A DNA stretch of 64,000 nt from Epiperipatus broadwayi (taxonomy: Eukaryota; Onychophora; Udeonychophora; Euonychophora; Peripatidae), in the NCBI GenBank assembly GCA_028023455.1, contig JAQFVV010012511.1, forward strand, positions 1,798,165 through 1,862,164, in the 5' to 3' direction. Below the pieces are notes generated by a model. The model saw only the letters and a list, made by a program, of their open reading frames with translations. It did not search any database and had not been told where the DNA came from. Positions 38,354 through 47,870 of this stretch are shown here, piece after piece. The position numbers were made by a program, and so were the translations under genes. How positions within the stretch are numbered: the stretch's first letter is position 1; each line of letters starts with the position of its first letter.

Positions 38354-41232
38354 AGTCATCATCATCATCATTATCAACCATTATCAATCCACTGCAGGAT
38401 GAAGGTCTCTCCATGTTTAATCCATCTTCTCCGATCTTTAGCTTCTCTTCTCCACATCACCCCTACACATTTTCTTATTTCATCCATCCATCTTACATGT
38501 GGTCTCCTTCTGGGTCTTTTATAATCTCTTGGAATCCAGTTTAAAATTTCAATTGTCCATCTATTATCATCTCTTCTAGCAATATGTCCAGCCCAACTCC
38601 ACTTCAATCTTTTAATTTTTTCAATGAGGTCAGTAACACCTGTTTGTTCTCTTACCCATACATTGCGTTTTCGATCTCTTCTTGTTACTCCCAACATACA
38701 TCTCTCCATACTTCTTTGAGTGGTCTGAAGTCTCTGTATTGATCTTCTATTAAGTGTCCAAGTCTCAGATCCATAAGTAAGAACTGGTAAAACACATTTG
38801 TTAAAAACCTTTCTTTTCAAACACATAGGCATATTTCCTTTTAATATCAAGTTATTTCTACCAAAAGCACTCCAACCAAGTTTAATTCTATGATTAATTT
38901 CCTCCATTATGTTTCCATCTGTATTAATAATCTGACCAAGGTATTTGTAACTCTTAACTTCTTCTAATTCATCATAATCAATCTTTATTTTCATATTTTG
39001 AGCAAATCGATTAAACATTACTTTAGTCTTTTTAACATTTATCTTTAGTCCTACTTTCCTACTTTCATCTGATAACTCCTGCAACATTTCCTGCAGCTCA
39101 GAAGCATTATTTGCAAAAACAACTACATCATCTGCGAAATCTAAATGACTTAAATAATCTCCATTTACTTTCACTCCTTTAGTTTCCCATTTTAATCCAC
39201 AAAATACTTCTTGCAGCACTGCTGTAAAAAGTTTTGGAGATATGGAGTCACCTTGTCTTACACCTTTCTCAATGTTGACTTTCCCAGTATCATTATGTAA
39301 TCTAATTGTTGCTGTTGCATTTTTATAAATATTCTTTAAAATATGACAATATCCTGGATCTATACCTTGATGACCCAATGCTTTAATCACTGAAGAAATG
39401 TTTATAGAATGAAATGCCTTTTCATAATCTACAAATCCAAAGCATAATGACAACTCATATTCATTTGTCCTTTCTATAACTTCTCTCAATACTTGAATAT
39501 GATCTACTGTACTAAAACCACTTTTAAATCCAGCTTGTTCTCTTGGTTGGTGAAAATCCAAGGTTCTCTGTAGACGAGTTGTAATTATCTTGGTAAAAAT
39601 TTTATATAAAACTGATAAAAGGCTGATAGGTCTGTAATTTCTAATATCTTCTTTATCACCTTTTTTAAATATTAATATTATTACTGCATTCTTCCAATCA
39701 TCCGGTACATCTTTATCATTTAGACATTTGGTATATAACTTTGCTAATATTTTTTCTGTTTCTTCACCTGCTTCTTTTAATATATCAATTATAATTCCAT
39801 CATTACCTGGAGCCTTTCCTTTTTTCATACATTTAATTGCATTTCTCACTTCTTCATTTAAAATTCTGGGCAATTCGGAAGATGTAATAGATATAGGAGG
39901 TACTTGTTCTTTATTACTATATAATTCTTGATAAAAATCTTCTACCAATTTCATAATGTCATCCCTCTTTTTAGTAATAATTCCATCTTTTTTCCTTATT
40001 GCAGATATAAATTTCCTACCAATACCAAAATGTTGTTTTACATTCTTAAGACTTTTATTTTCTTCTACAGCTTTTCTTGCTAGTTCACAGTTATACTTTC
40101 TTATATCATTTTCAACTTTTTTCCGCACCATTTTACAAAATTTGAGATATTCAATTCTTTTTAATGCATCATTCTTGCATATCTTCATATTCCTTCTTTT
40201 CTTCATAAGTTCTCTAGTCTCAGTAGAAATTTTATTAGTCAATTGCTGCTTTTTTCTACCAGCTATCTTTGTTGCAGTTTTTAAAAGTGTATCAGTTATT
40301 TTCATATTAATTTCATTCAAATCTGAATCATGTTCAAAATCTACTAATACTTGAAACCGATTTGTACGTTCTAATTTAAATTCATTAGAATGTTTCTGAA
40401 GATTAGGAATATCAACTGTAAATATAGTTTTTCTTAATAATTTTTGTCTCTCTAGTTTTACATTAACATGTATCTTACCCCTTACTAATTGATGATCACT
40501 TCCTGTGTTAAATTTATTAAGAACATTACAATCTTGAAATATGTATTTCCTGTTAGTCAAAATATAATCCAATTCTGCTGTACCTTCATTTGGATGCTTC
40601 CATGTCCATTTCCTTCTAACATTTTTCTCAAAAAAAGAATTCATAATATAAAGTTTTTCCTTCTCTGCAAACTCCACAAGTCTATGTCCTCTCTCATTTC
40701 TATTACCATAACCAAAATTACCTACAACACTTTCATCTTTCATTTGTTTACCAATTCTAGCATTAAAATCTCCCATAACAATTTTAAAATGTTGTTTACT
40801 CTGATCAAAAGCCTTTTGTACATCCATATAAAAATCTTCTACTACTTCATCACTGTGAGAACTTGTTGGGGCATAAACCTGAATTATCTGCATTTGATAT
40901 CTGCTATTAAGTTGTATAACTAATCTTGCCACTCTGTCTGATACACCATCAATCTCCACAATATTGTTCTTCCACTTTTTATTTATAATGAATCCTACTC
41001 CACTTGTATTTCCAATATTTGTGCCTTTATAATAGAGCATATGTCCACTTTTTAAATCAATTGTCTCTTCACCTTTTCTTCTAACTTCACAAAGTCCAAT
41101 AATATCCCATTTAATATAAGAGAGTTCTTCTTCTAATTCTTGCAATCTTCCTTCACTTGAAAGTGATCTGCAGTTGTAAGTACCTAAATAAAAAGTCGTC
41201 ATCAAATGGCAGCCTGGGTCCGCCTCCAGGAT
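38354..41232 (-). mobile_element. RTE-clade non-LTR retrotransposon, essentially complete
   Basis: On the minus strand the element starts near 41232 with a short GC-rich leader (GGAGGCGGACCCAGGCTGCC, 41213-41232), then one long ORF (41202-38374), and a very short 3' end: the stop is followed closely by TGATAATGATGATGATGATG (about 38356-38380). A tiny 3' UTR ending in a GAT-type simple repeat instead of poly(A) is typical of RTE elements. Two older relatives lie at 14340-15867 (plus) and 47311-47870 (minus). Target-site duplications could not be identified by eye; RTE duplications are often short or variable. The 5' boundary is set where homology-free AT-rich DNA resumes and is approximate. 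Confidence 0.88.
38374..41202 (-). CDS. RTE retrotransposon polyprotein: APE endonuclease and reverse transcriptase
   Basis: The ORF encodes about 942 residues with no stop or frameshift, the usual length for RTE. Positions below count one extra residue from a TTG just upstream; the ATG at 41202 is preferred because it opens [14 protein letters not shown] at the usual APE start. The APE endonuclease domain (about 3-245) keeps N11, E40 (GLCEVRR), Y111 (VYAPTSS), D146/N148 (MGDFNAR), D213 and the SDH triad (236-238). The reverse transcriptase (about 450-780) has KAPGNDG (464-470), FVDYEKAF (591-598), [10 protein letters not shown] (651-660) and catalytic FADD (690-693). A C-terminal region (YGSETWTL 811-818; WAGHIARR 871-878) is typical of RTE. 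The protein would nick DNA and copy its own RNA at the nick (target-primed reverse transcription). One oddity: motif A reads AFHS, where the older copy has AFDS, a likely private Asp-to-His change at 599. Confidence 0.93.
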   Translation of the reverse strand: MTTFYLGTYNCRSLSSEGRLQELEEELSYIKWDIIGLCEVRRKGEETIDLKSGHMLYYKGTNIGNTSGVGFIINKKWKNNIVEIDGVSDRVARLVIQLNSRYQMQIIQVYAPTSSHSDEVVEDFYMDVQKAFDQSKQHFKIVMGDFNARIGKQMKDESVVGNFGYGNRNERGHRLVEFAEKEKLYIMNSFFEKNVRRKWTWKHPNEGTAELDYILTNRKYIFQDCNVLNKFNTGSDHQLVRGKIHVNVKLERQKLLRKTIFTVDIPNLQKHSNEFKLERTNRFQVLVDFEHDSDLNEINMKITDTLLKTATKIAGRKKQQLTNKISTETRELMKKRRNMKICKNDALKRIEYLKFCKMVRKKVENDIRKYNCELARKAVEENKSLKNVKQHFGIGRKFISAIRKKDGIITKKRDDIMKLVEDFYQELYSNKEQVPPISITSSELPRILNEEVRNAIKCMKKGKAPGNDGIIIDILKEAGEETEKILAKLYTKCLNDKDVPDDWKNAVIILIFKKGDKEDIRNYRPISLLSVLYKIFTKIITTRLQRTLDFHQPREQAGFKSGFSTVDHIQVLREVIERTNEYELSLCFGFVDYEKAFHSINISSVIKALGHQGIDPGYCHILKNIYKNATATIRLHNDTGKVNIEKGVRQGDSISPKLFTAVLQEVFCGLKWETKGVKVNGDYLSHLDFADDVVVFANNASELQEMLQELSDESRKVGLKINVKKTKVMFNRFAQNMKIKIDYDELEEVKSYKYLGQIINTDGNIMEEINHRIKLGWSAFGRNNLILKGNMPMCLKRKVFNKCVLPVLTYGSETWTLNRRSIQRLQTTQRSMERCMLGVTRRDRKRNVWVREQTGVTDLIEKIKRLKWSWAGHIARRDDNRWTIEILNWIPRDYKRPRRRPHVRWMDEIRKCVGVMWRREAKDRRRWIKHGETFILQWIDNG

Positions 41233-41359
41233 ATTCTTATTTTATTTAATTTTCATCAAGTGTTCTTTCAAGATAATTAGTACTTTATTAATGAATTATC
41301 AAAAGTAATTTTTTTTTTACTATTAATGACTACAAAACAAAAAAATGTTTGATTCAGTA
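41233..41359. other. AT-rich spacer between RTE and tandem repeat
   Basis: No recognised content. Confidence 0.4.
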
Positions 41360-42290
41360 TAATTAATAATCAAAATGTAATATTTTGATGTTGTATAACA
41401 ACCAAATTTATTAATATTAAATTTTAAAATGTATACATTAGTTTAAAAATTGTATACTATATTTATTCACCTTTATGGTTTAAAATTCTTGCAAATGGTA
41501 TTTTGCTTGTGGCAAAAATTACAATCATCATTTTATAAAACTTAGTTAAAATAATTGTTAATTTGAAAAAAATGATTTCTTGGATTATGCAATTAATAAT
41601 CAACTTTGCATGATCAAAGGTTACTAAATACAGTATAAGTTTAAAATATCACTATATTTGCTTAATTTCAAATCGGAACATTGTAATTTGTTTCAGACTT
41701 ATCTAAACCAATGGAAGAATATTTTGAATGTAAAATAATATATTACACTATATTTAAAAAAATGCAAACTTTATTCAATGTATAGCTAAAAATATATTTT
41801 GGTTATATACAGTGTACTATTACTATAATAATTTTAAATTATGTATATTATCTAAAATATTTTGAATTTAAATTTTTCAGTCAAATCAAAACTGCTATCA
41901 TCTTAAATATAAAATATTTTCTGTAAAAAAGGGAGTGTATAATTTCATGATATATGTAATATAATAATCAACTTTGTATGATCAAAAGTTATTAAATCTA
42001 AGATAAAATAACACACTATTTGCTCAATTTTAAACCATCTTGTAATTTGTTTCAGATATCCAAGGCTATGGAGATATTATTGTGAATGTAACAAACAAAA
42101 TACTGAAAAAAGAAAATGAAAATTTCATTCAGCGTTTGTCATATACTATTAATATTTACTTTTAAATTGTATATTGTATAAATATTAGTTAAAATCTTCA
42201 TGGATGCTAATTTCAGTCAAATTAAAACTAGTATCATAAATGTATTTTAGGTATAAAATGATGATGATGATTTCATGCATTATGCAATTG
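41360..42290. repeat. Tandem repeat, about 330-370-bp unit, two full and one partial copy
   Basis: AATAATCAACTTTGCATGATC (41595-41615, quoted in part) recurs about 368 bp later as AATAATCAACTTTGTATG (41963). Both copies continue with TTGTAATTTGTTTCAGA (about 41681 and 42041), a TTTTTCAGTCAAAT or TTTCAGTCAAAT block (41874; 42213) and a TTTCATG...ATGCAATTGAT or equivalent junction. An earlier partial copy ends at about 41590 with the same ATGATTTCTTGGATTATGCAA-type junction. Copies differ by substitutions and indels. This looks like a small satellite-like array next to the RTE 5' end. Confidence 0.65.
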
Positions 42291-42929
42291 ATTATAAATT
42301 GTGTACAATAAAAATGGAATACAAATAAATTAAAGAAGATTTATGCCTTCAATTTTTTAAATAACATATCGCTGACATCACAACTATTCAAAAAATTTCT
42401 TAAGTCATTCCAAAGAATACCCAGCTTAATAAAATATGACATCTCAGATAAAAAAAAATGCTACAGCTGGCATTTTGTATATAAAGTCTATTTATTTAGG
42501 TCTGCATAATGTGCATAGTAAAAAAAGCCTTAAATATTGATTACAGTATACAAACATGAAATGCATTAGATTTTTTTTAATATGTTAGAATTTTTTTATG
42601 TAAGTTTACTGCAATTAGGTTTTGATAATGTATAGTATTGTAAGTTGTTATTAACCCAGTAATACAGCACTATAAATTTAAACAAAATGAAACCTCAGTA
42701 TAAAATTTTTTAATGCAATAAGAAACAGTTGTGCAGGAGAACAAAAAAAAAAACATTAATTGCAGATTTAATTTCACATTCTATGTTTATTGTATTATAT
42801 GCTTACACAATAAAAGCATGCATTTTATTTCTAGATAAATTTAAAAAAAAAAAAACAGATACTGTTTTAAAAGTCTACATCACATACATTTTCAATTGGA
42901 ATCTTGGCAGCAGCTAATATAAGCAACAT
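42291..42929. other. AT-rich spacer
   Basis: No recognised content. The 62-codon frame at 42729-42917 is low-complexity Lys/Thr/Ile and not called. Confidence 0.45.
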
Positions 42930-43584
42930 CACATCTTCAACTTATGAATTAAGGAATCATTACAACCTTCACCAACTAATGCAGCATTTTATTAACACTG
43001 TGGATAAGGATTCTGATAAGATAATTCTATAATTCTGGCAGGATTTCAATATAAAATCAGCTGTTGATTTTATAGGCAATGTATAAATCAATATCACTAA
43101 AACAACTCAACCTTATGAGGATGAGTCTGTCCACAACTCATTACAAGGACTTTAATCATAAAAAAATCATACCTGACTAATCAAGAAAGCAGCATTTACA
43201 AAAGTTTATGGCAACATTAAAGAGCTTTTGTAATCAGACACAGAAGAATTAATTAATGAGGAAGTAATGCAATTGGATGAAGAAAAGATAATCATCTAGA
43301 ATGTAGAAAAGAATCTGGATATCAAGACCCTGAAAGAATTTATTTCACATTAAGAGACATTTTTAATGAATTTGATCCTGATTTAGAATGCAGCATCAAA
43401 TTTAAAAATGCCTCATGTCAAATAATCAGACCTTATAAGGTGTATGAAAAGAAAATCAAAAAAGCAACTCATCCATCTATTCTAAACATTTTCTTCAAAG
43501 ATTATCAGACATCAACATTTGTTATTCTTTCTGGAAAAAAAAACCCAAGATCATCAAAGGATTTAGAAGATAACAATGGACCTT
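42930..43584 (+). pseudogene. pogo/Tigger-like transposase C-terminal relic
   Basis: The broken plus-strand reading recovers features of the C-terminal half of pogo/Tigger (DDE) transposases. These are FWQDFNIKSAVDFIGNVW (about 43034-43085, like the FWKxFTIxDAIxNIAxAW block), the acidic stretch TEELINEEVMQLDEE (about 43240-43284), and finally CQIIRPYKVYEKKIKKATHP followed by SILNIFFKD (about 43420-43505), like the family's YxxIYxEKKKAxxQTSIxxFFK end. The last segment (43350-43584) is open; stops and frame changes interrupt the rest. The DDE catalytic core upstream was not recognised, so only the tail of the gene may remain. The assignment rests on remembered family patterns. Confidence 0.55.
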
Positions 43585-43807
43585 AGAATGAGCAATTGAT
43601 AAAATGACTCAGAATACTGGATAACATGATTGATGTTTGGATCACAGGAAAGAACAACTTTAAGCCAAGTGATTTTTTTTTCTGTTTACATAAATTTAAG
43701 TTGCATTACAATACATACATGCATATTTTAAGTGAATACCGGCATTATTAATACACACAGCACAGTTTACACAAGCAGAGAATGTACATTAAGGATTTGT
43801 TTTTTAA
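43585..43807. other. Spacer between pogo relic and PLE module
   Basis: Broken frames only; a junction between two transposon fragments must lie here. Confidence 0.4.
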
Positions 43808-44362
43808 CTATATAAACTCAACACTATTAACAATAAAATCAAACAGTTTTATAGGAAAATCACTGACAATAAAAACAATATTAAACTTCCATATATTACT
43901 CTTCCCCACATACCTAAAATCTCCTATCAATTAATCAAGGTTTTGTCCAATAAATTTAAAATTAGCTTTCATACACCCCCATGCACTAATTGTCTAATCA
44001 ATAACTCTAAGGACAAAATTGAACCTTCTCAGACTCCCCATGTCGTTTACAGCATAGCTTGCCCACAACCTGGTTACCAGGCCATTTATTTTGGAGAGAC
44101 CAAAGCAGGCATAATCAACAGGACAGCACAACACAGATATACATATAATAGAGCCATGAAAAACAATGATAATTCATCAACATTTTTAGAGCATTCCAAG
44201 AAGACAGGACATTTGTTTGAACCTTCCAGCCCTAAAATAGTCTGTATTGAGAAAAATGATATCAAGCGGAAAATCAGAGAAGCATATTTTATTAATGGCA
44301 ATAATAAGTCCATTAATAGACGAGATACCTGCTTTGACATCTCCAAACATTGGACTATCTAG
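43808..44362 (+). pseudogene. Penelope-like element C-terminal part: linker and GIY-YIG endonuclease
   Basis: This is an uninterrupted 185-codon frame after the TAA at 43805, without a proper start because it is the 3' end of a larger ORF. It begins with the post-RT linker (LPYITLPHIPKISYQL, about 43886-43933), then FHTPPCTNCL, a Cys motif, and the GIY-YIG domain: HVVYSIACPQPG, IYFGETKAGIINRTAQHR (the IY/YFG pair with the conserved Arg and Gln-His), then STFLEHSKKTGHLFEP and KIREAYFI with the catalytic-type Glu. It ends FDISKHWTI. The normal compact spacing between Cys and YIG is widened by a few residues. The reverse transcriptase is missing (5' truncation or replacement by other sequence). 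This is the best-preserved PLE endonuclease of the window. Confidence 0.85.
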
Positions 44363-44530
44363 TTCATTTGCATATGCTTTGCATACTGTTTTGTTTCCTT
44401 GCCCTATTTTTTCGTTCTGCAGCTCACAGTATCGCTATGAATATGAGGCAAAAGGCCTCGAAAGCGCTTAGTGTGTAATAATTTCTGCGTATCTTTATAG
44501 CTTCTCATTCAAGGGTGTCATACGCTTTGT
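44363..44530 (+). repeat. PLE 3' terminal region with hairpin
   Basis: This directly follows the GIY-YIG stop. GAGGC (44445-44449) pairs with GCCTC (44455-44459) over an AAAAG loop, followed by GAAAGCGC. In active PLE hammerheads a CTGATGA would precede the stem and GAAAC would follow it; here the 5' motif is AATATGA, so only a remnant is possible. The region is otherwise more complex than the flanks and fades at about 44530. Confidence 0.5.
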
Positions 44531-45344
44531 TAATTTTGTACATTAACTATATATATTAAATTAAGTTGTTTGTTAATACAATATTCACAATTTATAGTAT
44601 AATTTTTATCTGGAGTAATTAGGCAAATTTTTCTCCTTAGAAAATCATTCTAACTCCTTCCTTTTTATATGAATTTTTACCTTAGGCTGAGTTTTGGCGA
44701 ACACTTTGTTCCCGCTCAAGAGCAGTAAAGATGTATTTGTTTTTTGTTTTTTTAAAAAAATGTTTATATTAATTTATTTACTGTTACATTGTTTATTATT
44801 TTTAAAAGTGTGTGTATTCAAGATTAAATATAAATGTTAAGTTAATTTTAATTTATGTTAAACAATAAGTCTAGTAATCATAAAAAAGTAAAAAACGTCC
44901 TCATCATTTTATTAAATGATAAAAATTGCTGAATAATAAAGACCATATTAATAATATTCTTTCTGTCTTTTTTATAAACATCTTTTGTAAGTTTTTTTTT
45001 TTTTTCTAATAAAGAAATTTAATTACAATTTTTTTTTTCAAATTTTCTTTTATTTTTGATATTTTCAGTCAAGAATTAGCTAGATTAATTATTTTTATTC
45101 TTATCATGATGTTATATATGTAAAGATTAAAGAATTTGAACTCAAGATGGCATTCAAGAGAATACAAATGCTATCTACTTTGACTTTGAATATATTATTA
45201 TTGTTATCATCATCATCATCATCATTATTCGATTATTGTTAATAAAAAAACACAAGAACATATATCTTTTAGCTATTAAAATGTTTTTAATCATAAAGAT
45301 ATTATTTTATCCAATACCACAATTAAGCAAAATGGGTGGAAATG
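44531..45344. other. AT-rich stretch; short (ATC)n run
   Basis: A (ATC)n/(CAT)n run lies at about 45206-45229. No RTE body is visible beside it. Nothing else was recognised. Confidence 0.5.
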
Positions 45345-47010
45345 GAATTGTTAAATAAATTAAAAAGATAGGAATCTATTTCCCCAAACATTAATATTAA
45401 GGATTTTGATGAATCACTTAATATAAGTAAAAATTTTCTATTCACTTATAAGGGTAAAATTATTATTACAGATGATTTCAACGCCCCCCCATTTATTTTC
45501 TGAAGGCATCATGAATATAAATATAGTGAACTATAAAACAAATAGAATGTAACAACATCAAGTAACACTGTCTATAATAAAATGGGTAGACAAATAGATT
45601 TAATGGTTTTGTAATTCAGTTGTTACTAATTTTCTTCTTTTCTGTATGTATTTTCATTTTACCAGATGTTAGATTTAATTCTATAAAATAAATTAAAAAT
45701 AGAATGTAAAAAAATATAATTTTCATGACATACAGGATGATAAACATCTTTCTTCTTTAAACATTAAGTTTTCAATTCATTTTTTAATTTAAAAAACTAA
45801 ACATATAACAAATTAAGCAAAAGATAATTATGGCAACTAATAAAAGTTTTAATGATTCAAGACTGGTTAGCAATTCTCAGTGTACATTATTCCGAAGAAA
45901 TATTAAAATTATTTTTAAAGTTTTCACATAAATAACAATAATGTTTCTTTAATTAATATAACATCATAATTTTTCACATGGGTACTCAAAAGACTTAAGA
46001 TTAGCCAATAAATTTTAAAAAAAAATCATTATGAAAAATTTAATCAAATATAAAATATAAAATTTAAACATAATTGCTTAATTTACAGAAAAATTGTAAA
46101 ATTAATGCAAGAAATATATTATAAGAAGCATATAATTAATATTGAATTCACAGTTAAAACTAACCCTAAATTGTTTTGATCTCCAACAAAATAAACAGTG
46201 TTAAGATACCAAGTCCAAATCAAAAAGTAATAATGTAATATATAATTGATGAAATTAAACAGTCATTTAATAAAAAGACAAGCTAAATATATCAAACACT
46301 TATTTTTTACTTAACCAAGCAAATAAGGAAAAAATAAAGAATTTTTGAGTGGAAGAAATTACAATAACATTAAAAGAAATCAAGATTACACACAATTTAG
46401 TATCAGATAATATTCCTGTATTTGTTTATAAAGGATGCTGCAATTATTGTATTACCTATTACCTATTTAATTAATGAATGTCTAATATATGACATCTATC
46501 CTAATGATTTGAAAATTATAAAATAGTTCCTATTTTTAAAAATTGGAAGTAGACTAGATAATAAAACTCTTAGATTTATTTCAGTTTTATCTGTAATGTC
46601 TAGAATACTTGATAGATATGTATATAATAGAGCAAATATAATCTATCAAATAAAATATCTAACTTTTTACATGATTTTATTCCAAAAAATTTATAATGTC
46701 CAATTTGCTTTCTATAAAGATTATCTCATGCCTATTAATGATAATGTGAACTAAATGTCATTTATTTTGATCTTAGTAAAGCATTTGATAATGTGAAGCA
46801 TAATTTAATAATAGATCATTTAATTAAACTATGCTTAAATACAGATCTCATAAGCAGAATAAAAATCATATATTTCAAATAGAAAAGGTTTGGTTATGAA
46901 TGATATAAATCAAGGATGCTTCTTACTTCGAAATCAAGGAATTCCACAAGGAAATTTCTATACAATTTATAAAATACTTCAATTAAATCATCAGTTCTCT
47001 CCTATATAGA
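45345..47010 (+). pseudogene. Ancient CR1/Jockey-like LINE relic
   Basis: Scattered motifs in the right order mark an old non-LTR retrotransposon. An endonuclease trace, IIITDDFNAP (about 45460-45490), resembles the GDFNAP motif and is followed by GRQIDLMVL (about 45584-45612), like the ILDLVLT region. Reverse transcriptase traces are NDLKIIKIVPIFKIG-like (about 46505-46548), FDLSKAFDNVKHNLIIDHL (about 46765-46823, motif A) and NQGIPQGN (about 46932-46956, motif B). Stops and frameshifts are everywhere and the YADD motif was not found. Clade assignment is by motif style only; it is distinct from the RTE copies. Confidence 0.6.
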
Positions 47011-47310
47011 AGATTGCAAAAATTTCAATAAATACATAACCATAAAGATGTTAATAATTTGCAAGCAGATATTAATTTTATACAATGATGTCAACAAAAC
47101 ATAATGAAAGTAAAATCAAAATAAAATGAAATTAAATCACAATAAATGCAAAACTATAAGTTTTACTTGTATATATAATTTCTCATTCAGAGAATATCCA
47201 TAAAAACAAAAATTATATATAAAAAGATAGTTATAAAGGTTTAGGCATCACATATTCTTCAACTGGATTATTTATACTATTATTCTACTTAATGTTCAGT
47301 TTTAAGTCTA
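47011..47310. other. AT-rich spacer, possibly the 3' part of the LINE relic
   Basis: Frames are broken and no motif is readable. Confidence 0.35.
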
Positions 47311-47870
47311 CACTAAGCACTGGCAGAACATATTTATTAAAAAAACTTTCTTTTATAGGAACATAATTATTCCCATAGTAAATATTTTATCTAAATTTAA
47401 TTCTATGATTTCTCTTGTCCATTATATTTCCATTTCTATTATAATTTGATCAATAATATTTGTACTTATTATTGATTTTCAATATTCTTTAATTCATTTT
47501 TTTAAAAATCAATTGAACATTATTTTATAGTTTACTTTTTTCAGATATCTTTTATAACTTTCTACAGTTCTGAAAGATTATTTCAAAAACATTTATATTA
47601 TTTGCAAAATATAATTCATTTAAATTATATCCATTTATTTTTAGCTCTCCTCATTTTAATGTAAATAAAATTCTTGTCTTAAAACTACAATAAAAGTTTT
47701 AAAAGCATGAAGTCACTTTGCCACAAAATTTTTCCAATTGTTTTCATTTTTAAAGTCATTGTGTAATCTAATAATTTTTTTGGATTTTGATGTTTTTAAA
47801 ATGAGACAGTATCCAGGATTTCTATAGTGAAATTTTCATTACACCATATTCATACAAGGTATTCACTTTT
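47311..47870 (-). pseudogene. Third RTE copy, very degraded fragment
   Basis: At the nucleotide level this follows the complete element on the same strand. CACTGGCAGAACATATTTAT matches the AACTGGTAAAACACATTTGT region, TTTAATTCTATGATTTCTCT matches TTTAATTCTATGATTAATTT, and GACAGTATCCAGGATTTCTA matches GACAATATCCTGGATCTATA. These correspond to about residues 810 back to 600 of the reverse transcriptase. Many indels and stops are present. Its 5' side meets the head of the plus-strand LINE relic's 3' side. Confidence 0.7.

Noticed and set aside
39728-40923. Three plus-strand frames of 67-144 codons (also 38350-38544)
   Set aside because: They are antisense shadows of the RTE ORF on the minus strand and show no motif of their own.
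44086-44471. Minus-strand 86-codon frame and overlapping plus-strand 74-codon frame
   Set aside because: Shadows of the PLE GIY-YIG frame 43808-44362.
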